Assembly: GCA_043807765.1 (NCBI GenBank)
Contig: JAZDFQ010000072.1
Location: forward strand, 27,887 to 91,886
Reading direction: 5' to 3'
Length of the DNA stretch: 64,000 bases
From: Stygiobacter sp043807765
GTDB taxonomy: Bacteria; Bacteroidota; Ignavibacteria; Ignavibacteriales; Melioribacteraceae
Program-made: the position numbers and the translations under genes
In this document: one piece after another, positions 8,060-17,547 of the stretch
Numbering within the stretch: the first letter of the stretch is position 1
How the letters are laid out: every line of letters starts with the position of its first letter
Notes under the pieces: generated by a model
Told to the model about the DNA's origin: nothing
The model's input: the letters and a program-made list of their open reading frames with translations, nothing else
Databases searched by the model: none

Positions 8060-9961
8060 ATGCAAACAAGCCTTAATAACCTAAAAGTCTCCAAGAAGTT
8101 TTTACTATTAACCGTTTCCATAACCGTCAGCTTTATTATAATCGGCATTTTCTCTTACGATACGATTGATAAAGTAAAGGTGAACGGAGCGCACTATAAA
8201 AAGATAGTACTAGGCAAAGACTTAATTGCCGATATTCTTCCCCCGCCGGAGTATATATTAGAATCTTACTTGATTTTGCATCAACTTACTACCGAAGAAG
8301 ACGAAGCGAAGCGTAGTGCTCTAATTGAAAAGAGCAAAAAACTTGAGGATGAATATAATTTTCGTCATAATTATTGGGTACAAGAATTACCGGAAGGTCC
8401 TTTAAAAACCACTCTTATAAAGGATACATATGATCCGGCAATTGAATTCTTCAGAATTAAAAATGATTTATTTATTCCGGCCATACAAAGCGGAAATATT
8501 GAGGAAGCGAAAAAAATATTAAACACAGTCCTTAAAGCAAGCTACGAAATTCACAGAAATGAAATTGATAAGGTTGTGGAACTCTCTACTAAGGAAAATT
8601 TAGAAGTTGAAAACAAAACAGAGGAGATAATAAGCAACAGAACGCTAATGATGATCTCACTTATGGTAATTCTTTCATTATCATTTTTATGGCTACTCAG
8701 AACAATTTCGAAACTAATTGAGCGGCCGTTAAAAAAATTAATTGCCGGAGCCGAAAAAATTATTCAAGGCGATTATTCTACAAATGTGGAAGTAACTTCT
8801 AAAGATGAGCTTGGCAAACTAGCAGATACATTTAATGCAATGGTGAGTAAAATAAACGACACCAACCATGAATTGGTTGAAGAAAGAATAAATATTGAGA
8901 AAAGAGACAAAGAAGCAATAAAGATTTCTGAAGAACAAAAAAACTACTTGAATAACAACATAGAGAAGATATTAGTAAAGATGGGAAGATTTGCCGAAGG
9001 AGATTTAACCGTTTCTCTTGAAGCTGAAAAAGACGATGAAATAGGGAAACTATTTAATGGGTTCAATAGATCGGTTGCAAATATCCGCGATATAATAAAA
9101 AAGGTTAATGACTCAGTTGAAGCTACGGCAAGTGCAAGTAACGAAATATCCAGCAGCAGCGAGCAAATGGCTGCCGGGGCGCAAGAACAAAGTAGTCAAA
9201 CAGCAGAAGTTGTTGGAGCTGTAGAGCAAATGACAAAAACCATAATGGAAACAACCAGACATGCTTCGGATGCATCCGAAACAGCAAAAAATGCCGGTAT
9301 AATTGCAAGGGAAGGTGGCATTGTTGTAGAGGAAACAATTTCCGGAATGGAACAAGTGGTGGAAGTAGTTAAAAAATCTGCGGAAATAGTTCATGCATTA
9401 GGAAAAAGCAGCGATCATATTGGTCAGATAGTTCAAGTTATAGATGACATTGCAGATCAAACAAATCTTTTAGCATTAAATGCTGCTATAGAAGCTGCCC
9501 GAGCCGGAGAACAAGGACGCGGATTTGCAGTAGTTGCAGATGAAGTACGAAAGCTTGCAGAACGAACTACAAAAGCGACTAAAGAAATTGCCGTAATGAT
9601 TAAGGAAATTCAAAAAGAAACTGCACAAGCAGTAATCTCTATGAAACAAGGGACCACCGAAGTTGAGAAAGGTAAATTATTAGCTAATAAAGCCGGCCAT
9701 GCGCTGCAACAAATAATATCCGGTTCGGAAGAAGTTGTAAGCAAGGTTGCACAAGTTGCCGCCGCAAGCGAAGAACAAGCCAGTGCAGCCGAACAAATAA
9801 GTAAAAATATGGAAGGCATTAATAACGTAACTCAAGAATCGGCTCAAGGAATTCAGCAAATTGCCCGTGCATCGGAAGATTTAAGTAATCTAACTGTTCA
9901 ACTGCAAGAAATGATTTCTATGTTTAGTCATAATACTATGGCCACAGGTTCAAATAAATAA
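8060..9961 (+). CDS. Methyl-accepting chemotaxis protein
   Basis: 633 residues from the ATG at 8060, preferred over the in-frame 7997 start because GAGGA lies 4 nt upstream. TM1 lies at ~13-33 and TM2 at ~190-212, bounding a ~155-residue periplasmic helical sensor containing an ILPPPEYILES motif. A HAMP domain follows (~212-265), and a second HAMP-like stretch (GRFAEGDLTV...DDEIGKL) precedes the cytoplasmic signalling domain. The conserved hairpin tip is present (ADQTNLLALNAAIEAARAGE), as are flanking EEQ methylation-helix repeats. It relays a periplasmic signal to CheA/CheW; the ligand is unknown. No che genes are in the window. Confidence 0.95.
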   Translation: MQTSLNNLKVSKKFLLLTVSITVSFIIIGIFSYDTIDKVKVNGAHYKKIVLGKDLIADILPPPEYILESYLILHQLTTEEDEAKRSALIEKSKKLEDEYNFRHNYWVQELPEGPLKTTLIKDTYDPAIEFFRIKNDLFIPAIQSGNIEEAKKILNTVLKASYEIHRNEIDKVVELSTKENLEVENKTEEIISNRTLMMISLMVILSLSFLWLLRTISKLIERPLKKLIAGAEKIIQGDYSTNVEVTSKDELGKLADTFNAMVSKINDTNHELVEERINIEKRDKEAIKISEEQKNYLNNNIEKILVKMGRFAEGDLTVSLEAEKDDEIGKLFNGFNRSVANIRDIIKKVNDSVEATASASNEISSSSEQMAAGAQEQSSQTAEVVGAVEQMTKTIMETTRHASDASETAKNAGIIAREGGIVVEETISGMEQVVEVVKKSAEIVHALGKSSDHIGQIVQVIDDIADQTNLLALNAAIEAARAGEQGRGFAVVADEVRKLAERTTKATKEIAVMIKEIQKETAQAVISMKQGTTEVEKGKLLANKAGHALQQIISGSEEVVSKVAQVAAASEEQASAAEQISKNMEGINNVTQESAQGIQQIARASEDLSNLTVQLQEMISMFSHNTMATGSNK

Positions 9962-10016
9962 ATTAACAAGAAACTACTTCACCATAATTAATTGATGTAT
10001 TTAATTCTGCACTTAT

Positions 10017-10047
10017 AAAGCCTCTTACAATACTGCTAAGAGGCTTT
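10017..10047 (+). terminator. Terminator of the chemotaxis gene
   Basis: Arms AAAGCCTCTTA and TAAGAGGCTTT pair perfectly around a 9-nt loop and run into TTTTCTTT. It lies 56 nt past the chemoreceptor stop. Confidence 0.92.
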
Positions 10048-10122
10048 TCTTTAATTAGAAGAAATTTTTTCACAATTAAATAAAATCGCCCAAAAGCGCG
10101 GGGTATTAGCATTTAACTAAAA

Positions 10123-10157
10123 AGATGACCGATCAAACACAACTTAATCGGTCATCT
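10123..10157 (-). terminator. Terminator of the TonB receptor/PorV cassette
   Basis: Perfect 11-bp inverted repeat AGATGACCGAT / ATCGGTCATCT with a 13-nt loop. Read on the minus strand it is followed by TTTTAGTT. It lies 19 nt past the stop of the PorV-like gene. Confidence 0.85.
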
Positions 10158-10175
10158 AATTGTGAACAAATGTAA

Positions 10176-11189
10176 TTAGAAAACTATTCCAACAGAAAAA
10201 TAATGCACACCGTTTAATCTGCCGAAATCTTGATAGGCATAATCTACCTTAGCTTTTACCAATTCGAAGATTCTGTAGTTCAAGCCGAAGCCCAGAGTTA
10301 ATCCCTTTTCAGAATCAGATTCGAACAAAGAATTATATCCGGCTCTCAAGTGAATGATTTCATTCCATGCGAATTCCAATCCGGAGTTTATTGATTCGGT
10401 ATTGTCGTTTGGATGAACGGCATCAACACCGAGAGTTAATCTTGTGCTGCCGCTTTTTATTAGATCGGCAGAAATACCAAATCTGAAAATCAATGGGAGA
10501 TCAAACTTATCAAGCTCGATGTTCGAGTTGATTAAATTCTCCTCGCCGGCTCCGGAAGTATAAACTACAGTTGCATCTCTTCCGGACAGCTGCATCTTCG
10601 TTCCGAAATTTGAAATGCTGGAAGCTATTCTTAGCTCATTTAAGATTGGAATTTTATAAAGCGTACCGATATCTATTGCAAATCCGTTAGAATTCATATT
10701 CCATAAATTCTCGCTAATGTACTTTACATTAAATCCAATTGAGAAATTAGTGGTTAGGTATCGGGAAAAATTCACACCCATTACTAATGTATTGTAGGTA
10801 AAAAATTCGCCGGTACCTTCCGGGTTTTCAATTGTACGCACTTTCATATCATCCATTGATAACACAGATACAAAAGCACCAAGAGTTCCAACTCCCGATA
10901 AATTAGTTGCGAATGCGGCAAAGTCGTGACTAATATCCGAATAAAGTGAAGTATGGTTAAACATAGCTTCATTGGAATTTATATTAGCTGTGCCGCTTGG
11001 GTTCCAGTATATCGAAGTTATATCATCTGCAATTGCGGTAAATGCACCACCCATTCCAATTGCTCGTGGACCAACATTCATTTTAAGAACTTGTGCGGCA
11101 GTTGTACCGGTTTTAGTTGTCTGCGCTAATCCATCGGATATGAAAAACAGAACAAATAAAACGCTGAACGATAAAAATATTTTTTTCAT
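10176..11189 (-). CDS. PorV/PorQ-family outer-membrane protein
   Basis: 337 residues with a signal peptide (FFISDGLAQ) and the N-terminal family signature GPRAIGMGGAFTAIADD, then IYWNPSG, typical of PorV/PorQ relatives of the FadL barrel superfamily. The rest is alternating beta strands ending in an aromatic C-terminus (YFSVGIVF), as expected for a barrel. PorV-like proteins shuttle or hold T9SS cargo at the outer membrane. This one ends a three-gene run after a TonB receptor and a surface protein, with only 13 nt to the preceding gene, and GGAG precedes its ATG. A dedicated role with those two proteins is inferred from the gene order. Confidence 0.85.
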   Translation of the reverse strand: MKKIFLSFSVLFVLFFISDGLAQTTKTGTTAAQVLKMNVGPRAIGMGGAFTAIADDITSIYWNPSGTANINSNEAMFNHTSLYSDISHDFAAFATNLSGVGTLGAFVSVLSMDDMKVRTIENPEGTGEFFTYNTLVMGVNFSRYLTTNFSIGFNVKYISENLWNMNSNGFAIDIGTLYKIPILNELRIASSISNFGTKMQLSGRDATVVYTSGAGEENLINSNIELDKFDLPLIFRFGISADLIKSGSTRLTLGVDAVHPNDNTESINSGLEFAWNEIIHLRAGYNSLFESDSEKGLTLGFGLNYRIFELVKAKVDYAYQDFGRLNGVHYFSVGIVF

Positions 11190-11202
11190 ATTGTCTCCGG
11201 CC

Positions 11203-14200
11203 TTACTTGATTAAGGCAAACTTGATTAACTTTTCACCAATCTCCGGCGCGTCTATATGAGCCAGGTAAACACCATAAGCAACACTAAATCCATCCCGGT
11301 TTAAGAGATTCCAAAATTCTCTTCCATTATCAAAGCCGGAATCATGTTCAAGAGTCGCTACAAGTTCACCGCTAAGCGTAAAGATTCTTATAGTACACTT
11401 CATTGGAAGGTTTTCAAAATATATTCTCCGTTCGCCGCGGTTTTGTCCCGAAAGTTTATTTGCCGGTTCAATCTCATTTGTTCCAACGTAGGGATTAGGA
11501 ACAACGTAGATATTATCAAGACTACTGGCAGCTTTTTCATTTTCAACAAAACCGGCGTTTGTCTGAATTGTGAAAACATCTTTTGAACTATAAGGTCTCT
11601 TAGTATATATGAACAAAACATCTCCGTTGCCCGGGACTTTTGTTGGTTCTGTTGTTGATGGAGAGACAACAAGACTCCATGCAATTTGAGAGCCGGTTCC
11701 GCCGGCAGCGCCGGTTTTATAGAAAACTATTTCCTCTCCCAAAGTCCATGAAGAATCGTTTGTTGCAACAGCCTCTTGCAAATTTGTTACTACAGGTATT
11801 GGAACTCCGGTTGTAACATCTTCAACTTTGTACTTTACCGGAATATCAATAAAGCCTTTTCCCGAAACAAACTTCTTTGCCGTAGAAATATTTGTATTTG
11901 AAAATGTAACTATGTAATCAGCCGGTTCTGCCTTTGGACTTCCGGCCGGTCTCAGATAAAACTTATATGGTAGATTGACATTCGATGACCATTTCGATTT
12001 AGTATCGTCGAAGCTGAGAGCCGGATTATCTTTTACTTTAACCAAAACTCCGTCAAATACCGGATTGGAATCTTCTCCATTTAATGCTTGGCTCTGATAC
12101 AATTTATAGTTTCGATAAGTAATAAAATATTCTTTTGCCTCAAGCATAGTGCTGTTGTCTGTTCTCTTTATAGAACCTTTTTCCAAATTCAGCACATAAT
12201 CTGTTGTACCGGAATAAACTTTTCCGGAAGCATCTGTTACTTGGAGCGATGCGTCGTTAATCAAATTTGTATTTGCCAGACTAGTAAATTTAGTACCATA
12301 CAGATAGAAAGATTCCCTTATTGATTTCTCGCCAACAACAGAATAATTCTTGCCTAAGGTTGCTTTGCCGGAAGTGTAAACCGAATCTTTGAATGAGAGC
12401 GAGTACTTTTCTCCTTTAACTGCAAGATCATTAATTACATCAAAGTTTACAGCACCATTGCCCAATCCCGAATTATGCTGAACATCAGTAACGCTAATTT
12501 CCGGTTTGCTATAACCCGCAGCACGCGGACCGGGAATGACTTGAACAGTATTATCATCAAAGATTAACTTGCTTGTAATTGGATCTGAAGAAATTTTCTT
12601 GGTTGATTCAGACGGCGGAATACCTAAAGAATCGCCATGATCGTATGATACAACGGCGTAATAATAAGTTTGTCCGTTACGAACATTGTTGGAATCTACA
12701 AACGAATGAACTAAACCGGAGTTATCGCCAAGATAATAATTTAATCCTCTTCCCAAATATGGAACCGGGTGATAACCTTTCCATGCATTGCTCAAATCCC
12801 ACTTTGCGCTAAAGCCATTTACATCTTTAAGCGGTTCATACAAGAATTTTGAACCCTTACCATCAGTAACAGTTTGTGCATCAGCGAAATCCGGTCTGGT
12901 GCTTCTATAAATTACATAGCCTTCAAAATCTTGTCCGGTAATTGGGTCTATACTTTTTTCGGAATTTGAATCCCAGAACAAAGTAACTTTTTTATCATCC
13001 GGAATTGCAGTTACTTTTGGTAAGCTCGGCGGTCTAAAGAAACGGTAGTTCTTATTATAAATATCTTGAACTGTTTCGGCAGTTGTTAAAAGATCGTCTA
13101 GGTCTTCACCAAATAGAAACGACATAGAAATTCTTTTGGTTTCGCCCGGAGCTAGAGAAATGTAACCTGAACTAAAGATAAAAACCAAGTCTTGGTTTTG
13201 TGTAATCTCGCTAAAACTACCGGGCTTAGTTTCATTCCAAATTGATTCATCGTATGCAATCAATAAATCGGTTGCCCATTGAGAACTCTTAAAGCTAGTT
13301 AAACCAATTTGATCGGATTCATCTAAATCGGTATAGCCAAAATTTGGCTCGCCAGGCTGCAAAGGATCGGGTCTTCCATCCGCCAATTTGTTTCCTAATG
13401 TTGGAAAACCATCTTTCTCCCCGGCATCGCCGGTATTAGCTACTCCATCTTTACCAACATCGTCCGTATCCGGATTCCAATCGGCATCTTCATCAATATT
13501 ATTATCCTGTCTTTCGTCAATCAAACCATCACCATCGTTATCAATTCCATCGTTTGGATTTCCGGGTGATTCAAGAAACTTGCATCCTAAATATCCAAGC
13601 TTTCTACCCGCATCACCGGTCATATCGGGATCGAAGAAATAAACCATATTACGTGAGTAAAGAGGAATTTTGGTGTCGAATGGAGAAATGAAAAGTCCGT
13701 TATCATCTTTATTATCCGCTCCGCCAACATCCGGATCGCCGTAAATTCCAAATGTTACACTATCTAGTGGAACATCACTAACATTAGTAATAGACCAAAC
13801 AAAAAATATTGCGTTAGAAGCTAAAGAATTGCTCCACTGAAATGCGCGGCCATCAATCTGAACACCCAAACCTTTTCTGGTTTTATCATTCATGAATGGA
13901 TAATAACTAAACTCTTTGTTATCGCGGTCATCCATTGCCCAGTAAGCTTCGAGGTCGGCATTGTTTTCACCTTGAACAAGATAACCGGGCCAAACATATT
14001 GCCCCAACTTTTCGTTATACCATTCGCGCGGCCAGCTATCGGGTTTGCCATCTCTATTGGAATCGAATGCCGGATTTGTAGCAATATAACTTTGGCTTGG
14101 ATCGGCATAGCCGGGAAGCGGCTGCCATTGCCATTTGAATCCGGTTGCGGGATCAATTTCGCGCAAACCGGCTCTGTCGTAATCGTTCATACCATCTGTA

Positions 14201-14628
14201 ATTATATGTCTTCTTACGCCGGCTGAATCAAGAACCGAAGCGCCTACTATTGGACAGAACTGGAAAATGTAAGGCGCGTCTCTCCAAATTAAATTTGTAA
14301 TTTCTCTTATACCGCCAAAGCCCGGTGCTATTCCGCCATAGTTTTCAATCTCTACCGAAACATTATTACCATTCATGAAGAATGATTTTCTGTCTGAATT
14401 AGCATTGGACTTGAGTAGATTTTTCAGCGAATATTTATCAGCGCCAAGGTTATCGTTCTTAATACTAATTGGAGCCTTCGATAACTTTTCCGTTAAGTAA
14501 TTTTTTATTTCTTGATGTTCGATTAGTCTTCTTTGTTTAACCGCTTCTGTTTGCGCAAAGCTTTTTTCAGCAAGAAATGGAAGCGTGCAAAGAACTAAAC
14601 CAAGATAAATTAATTTTTTCTTCAGCAT
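11203..14628 (-). CDS. Large surface protein with T9SS-like C-terminal domain
   Basis: 1141 residues. A signal peptide (FLAEKSFAQ) is followed by a large beta-rich body. Near residue ~360-400 there is an Asp-rich run (DGIDNDGDGLIDE, then NIDEDADWNPDTDD) like thrombospondin-type-3/dockerin calcium loops. A fibronectin-like domain follows (~530-680; KVTLFWDSNSEKS, YVIYRSTRPD). The C-terminal ~90 residues read VVPNPYVG...CTIRIFTLSGELVATLEHD...G-YLAHI...KLIKFALIK, a sorting-type domain. It probably sits on the cell surface and may capture substrate for the adjacent TonB receptor, taking the place of SusD; that role is inferred. GGAGTAACATA precedes the ATG. The gene at 54987-57224 is a paralogue in its C-terminal domain and gene order. 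Confidence 0.75.
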   Translation of the reverse strand: MLKKKLIYLGLVLCTLPFLAEKSFAQTEAVKQRRLIEHQEIKNYLTEKLSKAPISIKNDNLGADKYSLKNLLKSNANSDRKSFFMNGNNVSVEIENYGGIAPGFGGIREITNLIWRDAPYIFQFCPIVGASVLDSAGVRRHIITDGMNDYDRAGLREIDPATGFKWQWQPLPGYADPSQSYIATNPAFDSNRDGKPDSWPREWYNEKLGQYVWPGYLVQGENNADLEAYWAMDDRDNKEFSYYPFMNDKTRKGLGVQIDGRAFQWSNSLASNAIFFVWSITNVSDVPLDSVTFGIYGDPDVGGADNKDDNGLFISPFDTKIPLYSRNMVYFFDPDMTGDAGRKLGYLGCKFLESPGNPNDGIDNDGDGLIDERQDNNIDEDADWNPDTDDVGKDGVANTGDAGEKDGFPTLGNKLADGRPDPLQPGEPNFGYTDLDESDQIGLTSFKSSQWATDLLIAYDESIWNETKPGSFSEITQNQDLVFIFSSGYISLAPGETKRISMSFLFGEDLDDLLTTAETVQDIYNKNYRFFRPPSLPKVTAIPDDKKVTLFWDSNSEKSIDPITGQDFEGYVIYRSTRPDFADAQTVTDGKGSKFLYEPLKDVNGFSAKWDLSNAWKGYHPVPYLGRGLNYYLGDNSGLVHSFVDSNNVRNGQTYYYAVVSYDHGDSLGIPPSESTKKISSDPITSKLIFDDNTVQVIPGPRAAGYSKPEISVTDVQHNSGLGNGAVNFDVINDLAVKGEKYSLSFKDSVYTSGKATLGKNYSVVGEKSIRESFYLYGTKFTSLANTNLINDASLQVTDASGKVYSGTTDYVLNLEKGSIKRTDNSTMLEAKEYFITYRNYKLYQSQALNGEDSNPVFDGVLVKVKDNPALSFDDTKSKWSSNVNLPYKFYLRPAGSPKAEPADYIVTFSNTNISTAKKFVSGKGFIDIPVKYKVEDVTTGVPIPVVTNLQEAVATNDSSWTLGEEIVFYKTGAAGGTGSQIAWSLVVSPSTTEPTKVPGNGDVLFIYTKRPYSSKDVFTIQTNAGFVENEKAASSLDNIYVVPNPYVGTNEIEPANKLSGQNRGERRIYFENLPMKCTIRIFTLSGELVATLEHDSGFDNGREFWNLLNRDGFSVAYGVYLAHIDAPEIGEKLIKFALIK

Positions 14629-14649
14629 TATGTTACTCCATAAATTTCA

Positions 14650-17388
14650 TTAGAACTCTAAAGTGAAACCAATTCTTACTTCTCTTGGTGCCGAGTAATA
14701 ATTAGGTCTGTTAAAGTATTCGCTTGCAGATTTTATTCCCGGATATTTCTGCGAGATCAAATTAGTTGCTTGCGGCCCTCCTTTGGATTCTTCCAAAGAA
14801 TAAATTGCACGGCCTGTATCATCATACACAAAACGTTCATTCTGAGTATCGAACAGATTAAATACTTTTAAGAAAACAGTTATTGAAGTGTTTTCTGCAA
14901 TTTCAAAAGATTTATCGCATAACAAATCTGCATTAGCATAGAATGGTTTTCGTCCGCTATTCGATCTTAAATAAATCTGCTGTTCGTAAAGTTGAGGCGA
15001 ATATGGGAGTCCGGTTGATAACGACGCCGTTACGGTTACATTCCAATCGTTACCACCGCTTAACGTAACAACACCATTCAAAGTGTGCGTTTGATCCCAA
15101 TCTAATGGAACCGGAATTTTTTCACTTTGGCGGCCGGATGAAAGATCTATAAAAAACGCATCGGCACCGGTTTCATTTCCCTCAGCAACTTGAAAAGTGT
15201 AATCCAGCGAAGCGGTTAATAAATCTTCAGATGATTTTCTCTTTGTAAGTGAGAATGTTATTCCTTTAATGTTGCCATAGTCTTTGTTAACATACTTTTG
15301 ATAGATCGAATTGCTGCTGATTCTGATTTGCTGAATTGCTAAAAGATCGCGGACATCTTTATAGAAACCAGTTATGTTGAATGCAAGAGATTCATTTAAC
15401 TGCTGCTGCAAGCCAACTTCATAAGTAACTGTTTTCTCCGGATTAAGATTAGCGTTTCCATATACCGGTGAAGCTGCTATGTCTTCAAATTCCGGGTTTG
15501 TGTAGAGATATCGGTATGGAGGCAACTGATAAAAATGTCCGTATGAAAAGTGAATTATTCCTTGATCTGTAATCGGGAAGGAAATTCCAAGACGAGGGCT
15601 AACAGTTGTTTTCGATTTTGCTTCGGTTAAATTCTCAGTAGGCTTAAATGGATCGGGCGCGTAAACTGCATTCGGATTAAAATAATCTACTCTAACGCCG
15701 GCATTAAGAATCATACTTTCAAATTCCATCTTATCTTGTAGATAGCCCGAAAATTGCTTCGGCGAACGGGAATAAATATCTATAGAACCTTTTTGATTAA
15801 CCGGATCGGGAATAGTGGGTGTCAAATAATTATTTCGGTTACGCAATACTTCGAAGAATACGAAATCCATTGTATCCCACTTATTTTTCAAACCGAATTT
15901 GATTTCATGTTCGTTGGTAACTTGGCTTGTAAGATCAAACTTAATTTCTGACGAATATGAACGCTGATAGAAATGTTCCGGTTGTGTTCCTCCGGAAACA
16001 AATGTGTAGCTGCTGTAAGAATTAGCTTTGTCTTCCGGCTGATATCTCGGATCAGCGTGAAGATCGCTCAAACTCATACCGGGATGAAACGAAACTTCAC
16101 TCCCGGATGCATCTAGCAACGGAAACAAATAGCGCTTAAAATCGTAAATATTGTATGAACCCTTTAACGAAAAAAATGTTGAGTTATTAAGTGTATGTCT
16201 GTATTCCAAAGAATTTATTAATCCCCACTGCGAGCGCTGGTAATTTGCGTCGGGATTATATTTAAGATCGTGCGCATATGATTGATATTTCGAATTTGAG
16301 AAAACTACATCGTAATTAATTTTAATATTTGAGATCGGTTTGTAAGTAAGCTTAGCTGTCGTGTTCAAGTCTTCACTTGGATTCATAGATACAATAGAAT
16401 TATCGCCGGTTTGTGCAAGATAAATTTTATCAGCAACCACAGCGTCTCTGGATAGCGAATCATAAATAGTGTGCTGCCTTATTCCATATAGATAACCTTT
16501 GTCTTTATTGAATCTGCCGGAAAAGAAGAATGTAAAATTATCCTCAAGCAATGGGATTGGTCCACTAAATGTTCCTTCAAAAACTTGGTTGTTAACCGGA
16601 CTGATTTTATCAATATTAAAGAATACATCTTTACTAGAGCTCAGATAATCACCGGTATAATAAGTTAATGTACCTTTATACTTAGAACCACCTTCCTTGG
16701 TAATAGTATTAACAATACCGCTAAGCGCGTTTCCATATTCGGCGTTAAATGTTCCGCTAACAACAGAAAGTTCTTGAACAGCATTGGTAGAAATTTGCAC
16801 GGTTCTGCCATAATCGTAAGGATTTATTGCAGAGACTCCATTTACATTGTAAGCTATTTCAGTTGAGCGTCCGCCGCGTATGTGCAATTCTCCGCTGGAG
16901 CCTTTAGTAATACCGGCTTGTAGAGATAAAATTTGAGTGATGCTTTCTACCGGCAAAGTTTTTATTTGAGACTCATCAATGTTTGTTTGTGAGGAAGTTA
17001 AATCTTTTCTAATTAACGGCCTTACCGCCTCCACAACGATTGTCTGCAAATTTATTGCTTCGGATTGAAGCTGCACATCAATTCGAGTTGTAAAATCACT
17101 CGATACTCTTACATTGGTTATAATCTTCTTCTGAAAACCAATTCCGCTTACTGCCAAAGAATAAACTCCCGGTTCCAGATTGTTTATAACGTAAGTTCCG
17201 TCAATATTGGTAGCGGCACCAATTGCAGTTCCTTCAATAATTACATTAATACCTATTAAGTCTTCCTTAGTTTCCGTGTCAGAAACCCTACCGGCAATTT
17301 TTCCGGTTCCTCCGGCAAAATTTTGAGAACTAAAAAGAAAGTAGAAAATCGAAAGGATGAATGTGAACGGAAGTAAATGTTTTTTCAT
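14650..17388 (-). CDS. SusC-like TonB-dependent outer-membrane receptor
   Basis: 912 residues. A signal peptide is followed by a carboxypeptidase-regulatory-like domain (~26-115: GKIAGRVSDTETKEDLIG, then GTYVINNLEPGVYSLAVS). The plug lies at ~115-240 (ILSLQAGI, then LHIRGGRSTEIAYNVNGV and EYGNALSGIVN). The remainder is a 22-strand-type barrel with receptor motifs such as SFPITDQGIIHFSYGHFYQLP and NPEKTVTYEVGLQQ, ending in an aromatic terminus (FTLEF). It imports a bulky nutrient by TonB energy; the substrate is unknown, since no catabolic genes adjoin it. GAGGTAACG precedes the ATG. It is first in a run with the surface protein (21-nt gap) and the PorV-like protein, and no SusD gene is present. 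Confidence 0.93.
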   Translation of the reverse strand: MKKHLLPFTFILSIFYFLFSSQNFAGGTGKIAGRVSDTETKEDLIGINVIIEGTAIGAATNIDGTYVINNLEPGVYSLAVSGIGFQKKIITNVRVSSDFTTRIDVQLQSEAINLQTIVVEAVRPLIRKDLTSSQTNIDESQIKTLPVESITQILSLQAGITKGSSGELHIRGGRSTEIAYNVNGVSAINPYDYGRTVQISTNAVQELSVVSGTFNAEYGNALSGIVNTITKEGGSKYKGTLTYYTGDYLSSSKDVFFNIDKISPVNNQVFEGTFSGPIPLLEDNFTFFFSGRFNKDKGYLYGIRQHTIYDSLSRDAVVADKIYLAQTGDNSIVSMNPSEDLNTTAKLTYKPISNIKINYDVVFSNSKYQSYAHDLKYNPDANYQRSQWGLINSLEYRHTLNNSTFFSLKGSYNIYDFKRYLFPLLDASGSEVSFHPGMSLSDLHADPRYQPEDKANSYSSYTFVSGGTQPEHFYQRSYSSEIKFDLTSQVTNEHEIKFGLKNKWDTMDFVFFEVLRNRNNYLTPTIPDPVNQKGSIDIYSRSPKQFSGYLQDKMEFESMILNAGVRVDYFNPNAVYAPDPFKPTENLTEAKSKTTVSPRLGISFPITDQGIIHFSYGHFYQLPPYRYLYTNPEFEDIAASPVYGNANLNPEKTVTYEVGLQQQLNESLAFNITGFYKDVRDLLAIQQIRISSNSIYQKYVNKDYGNIKGITFSLTKRKSSEDLLTASLDYTFQVAEGNETGADAFFIDLSSGRQSEKIPVPLDWDQTHTLNGVVTLSGGNDWNVTVTASLSTGLPYSPQLYEQQIYLRSNSGRKPFYANADLLCDKSFEIAENTSITVFLKVFNLFDTQNERFVYDDTGRAIYSLEESKGGPQATNLISQKYPGIKSASEYFNRPNYYSAPREVRIGFTLEF

Positions 17389-17470
17389 CGTTACCTCAGA
17401 GCAAAATTAGATGTATGAAAAACGAAAAATGATATACTAAACTTTCAGTTTACAAGCTGTTATATAAAAG

Positions 17471-17533
17471 AAAAGGGTTTTCAGAACACTCACTTATGAA
17501 TTTCTTCAGTGATAAAATTCTGACAACCCTTTT
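17471..17533 (-). terminator. Terminator of the FG-GAP protein gene
   Basis: Arms AAAAGGGTTTTCAGAA (17471-17486) and TTCTGACAACCCTTTT (17518-17533) pair with one mismatch. On the minus strand the stem leads into CTTTTATATA. It separates this gene from the TonB receptor gene downstream. Confidence 0.8.
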
Positions 17534-17547
17534 AAACATGCTACTGA

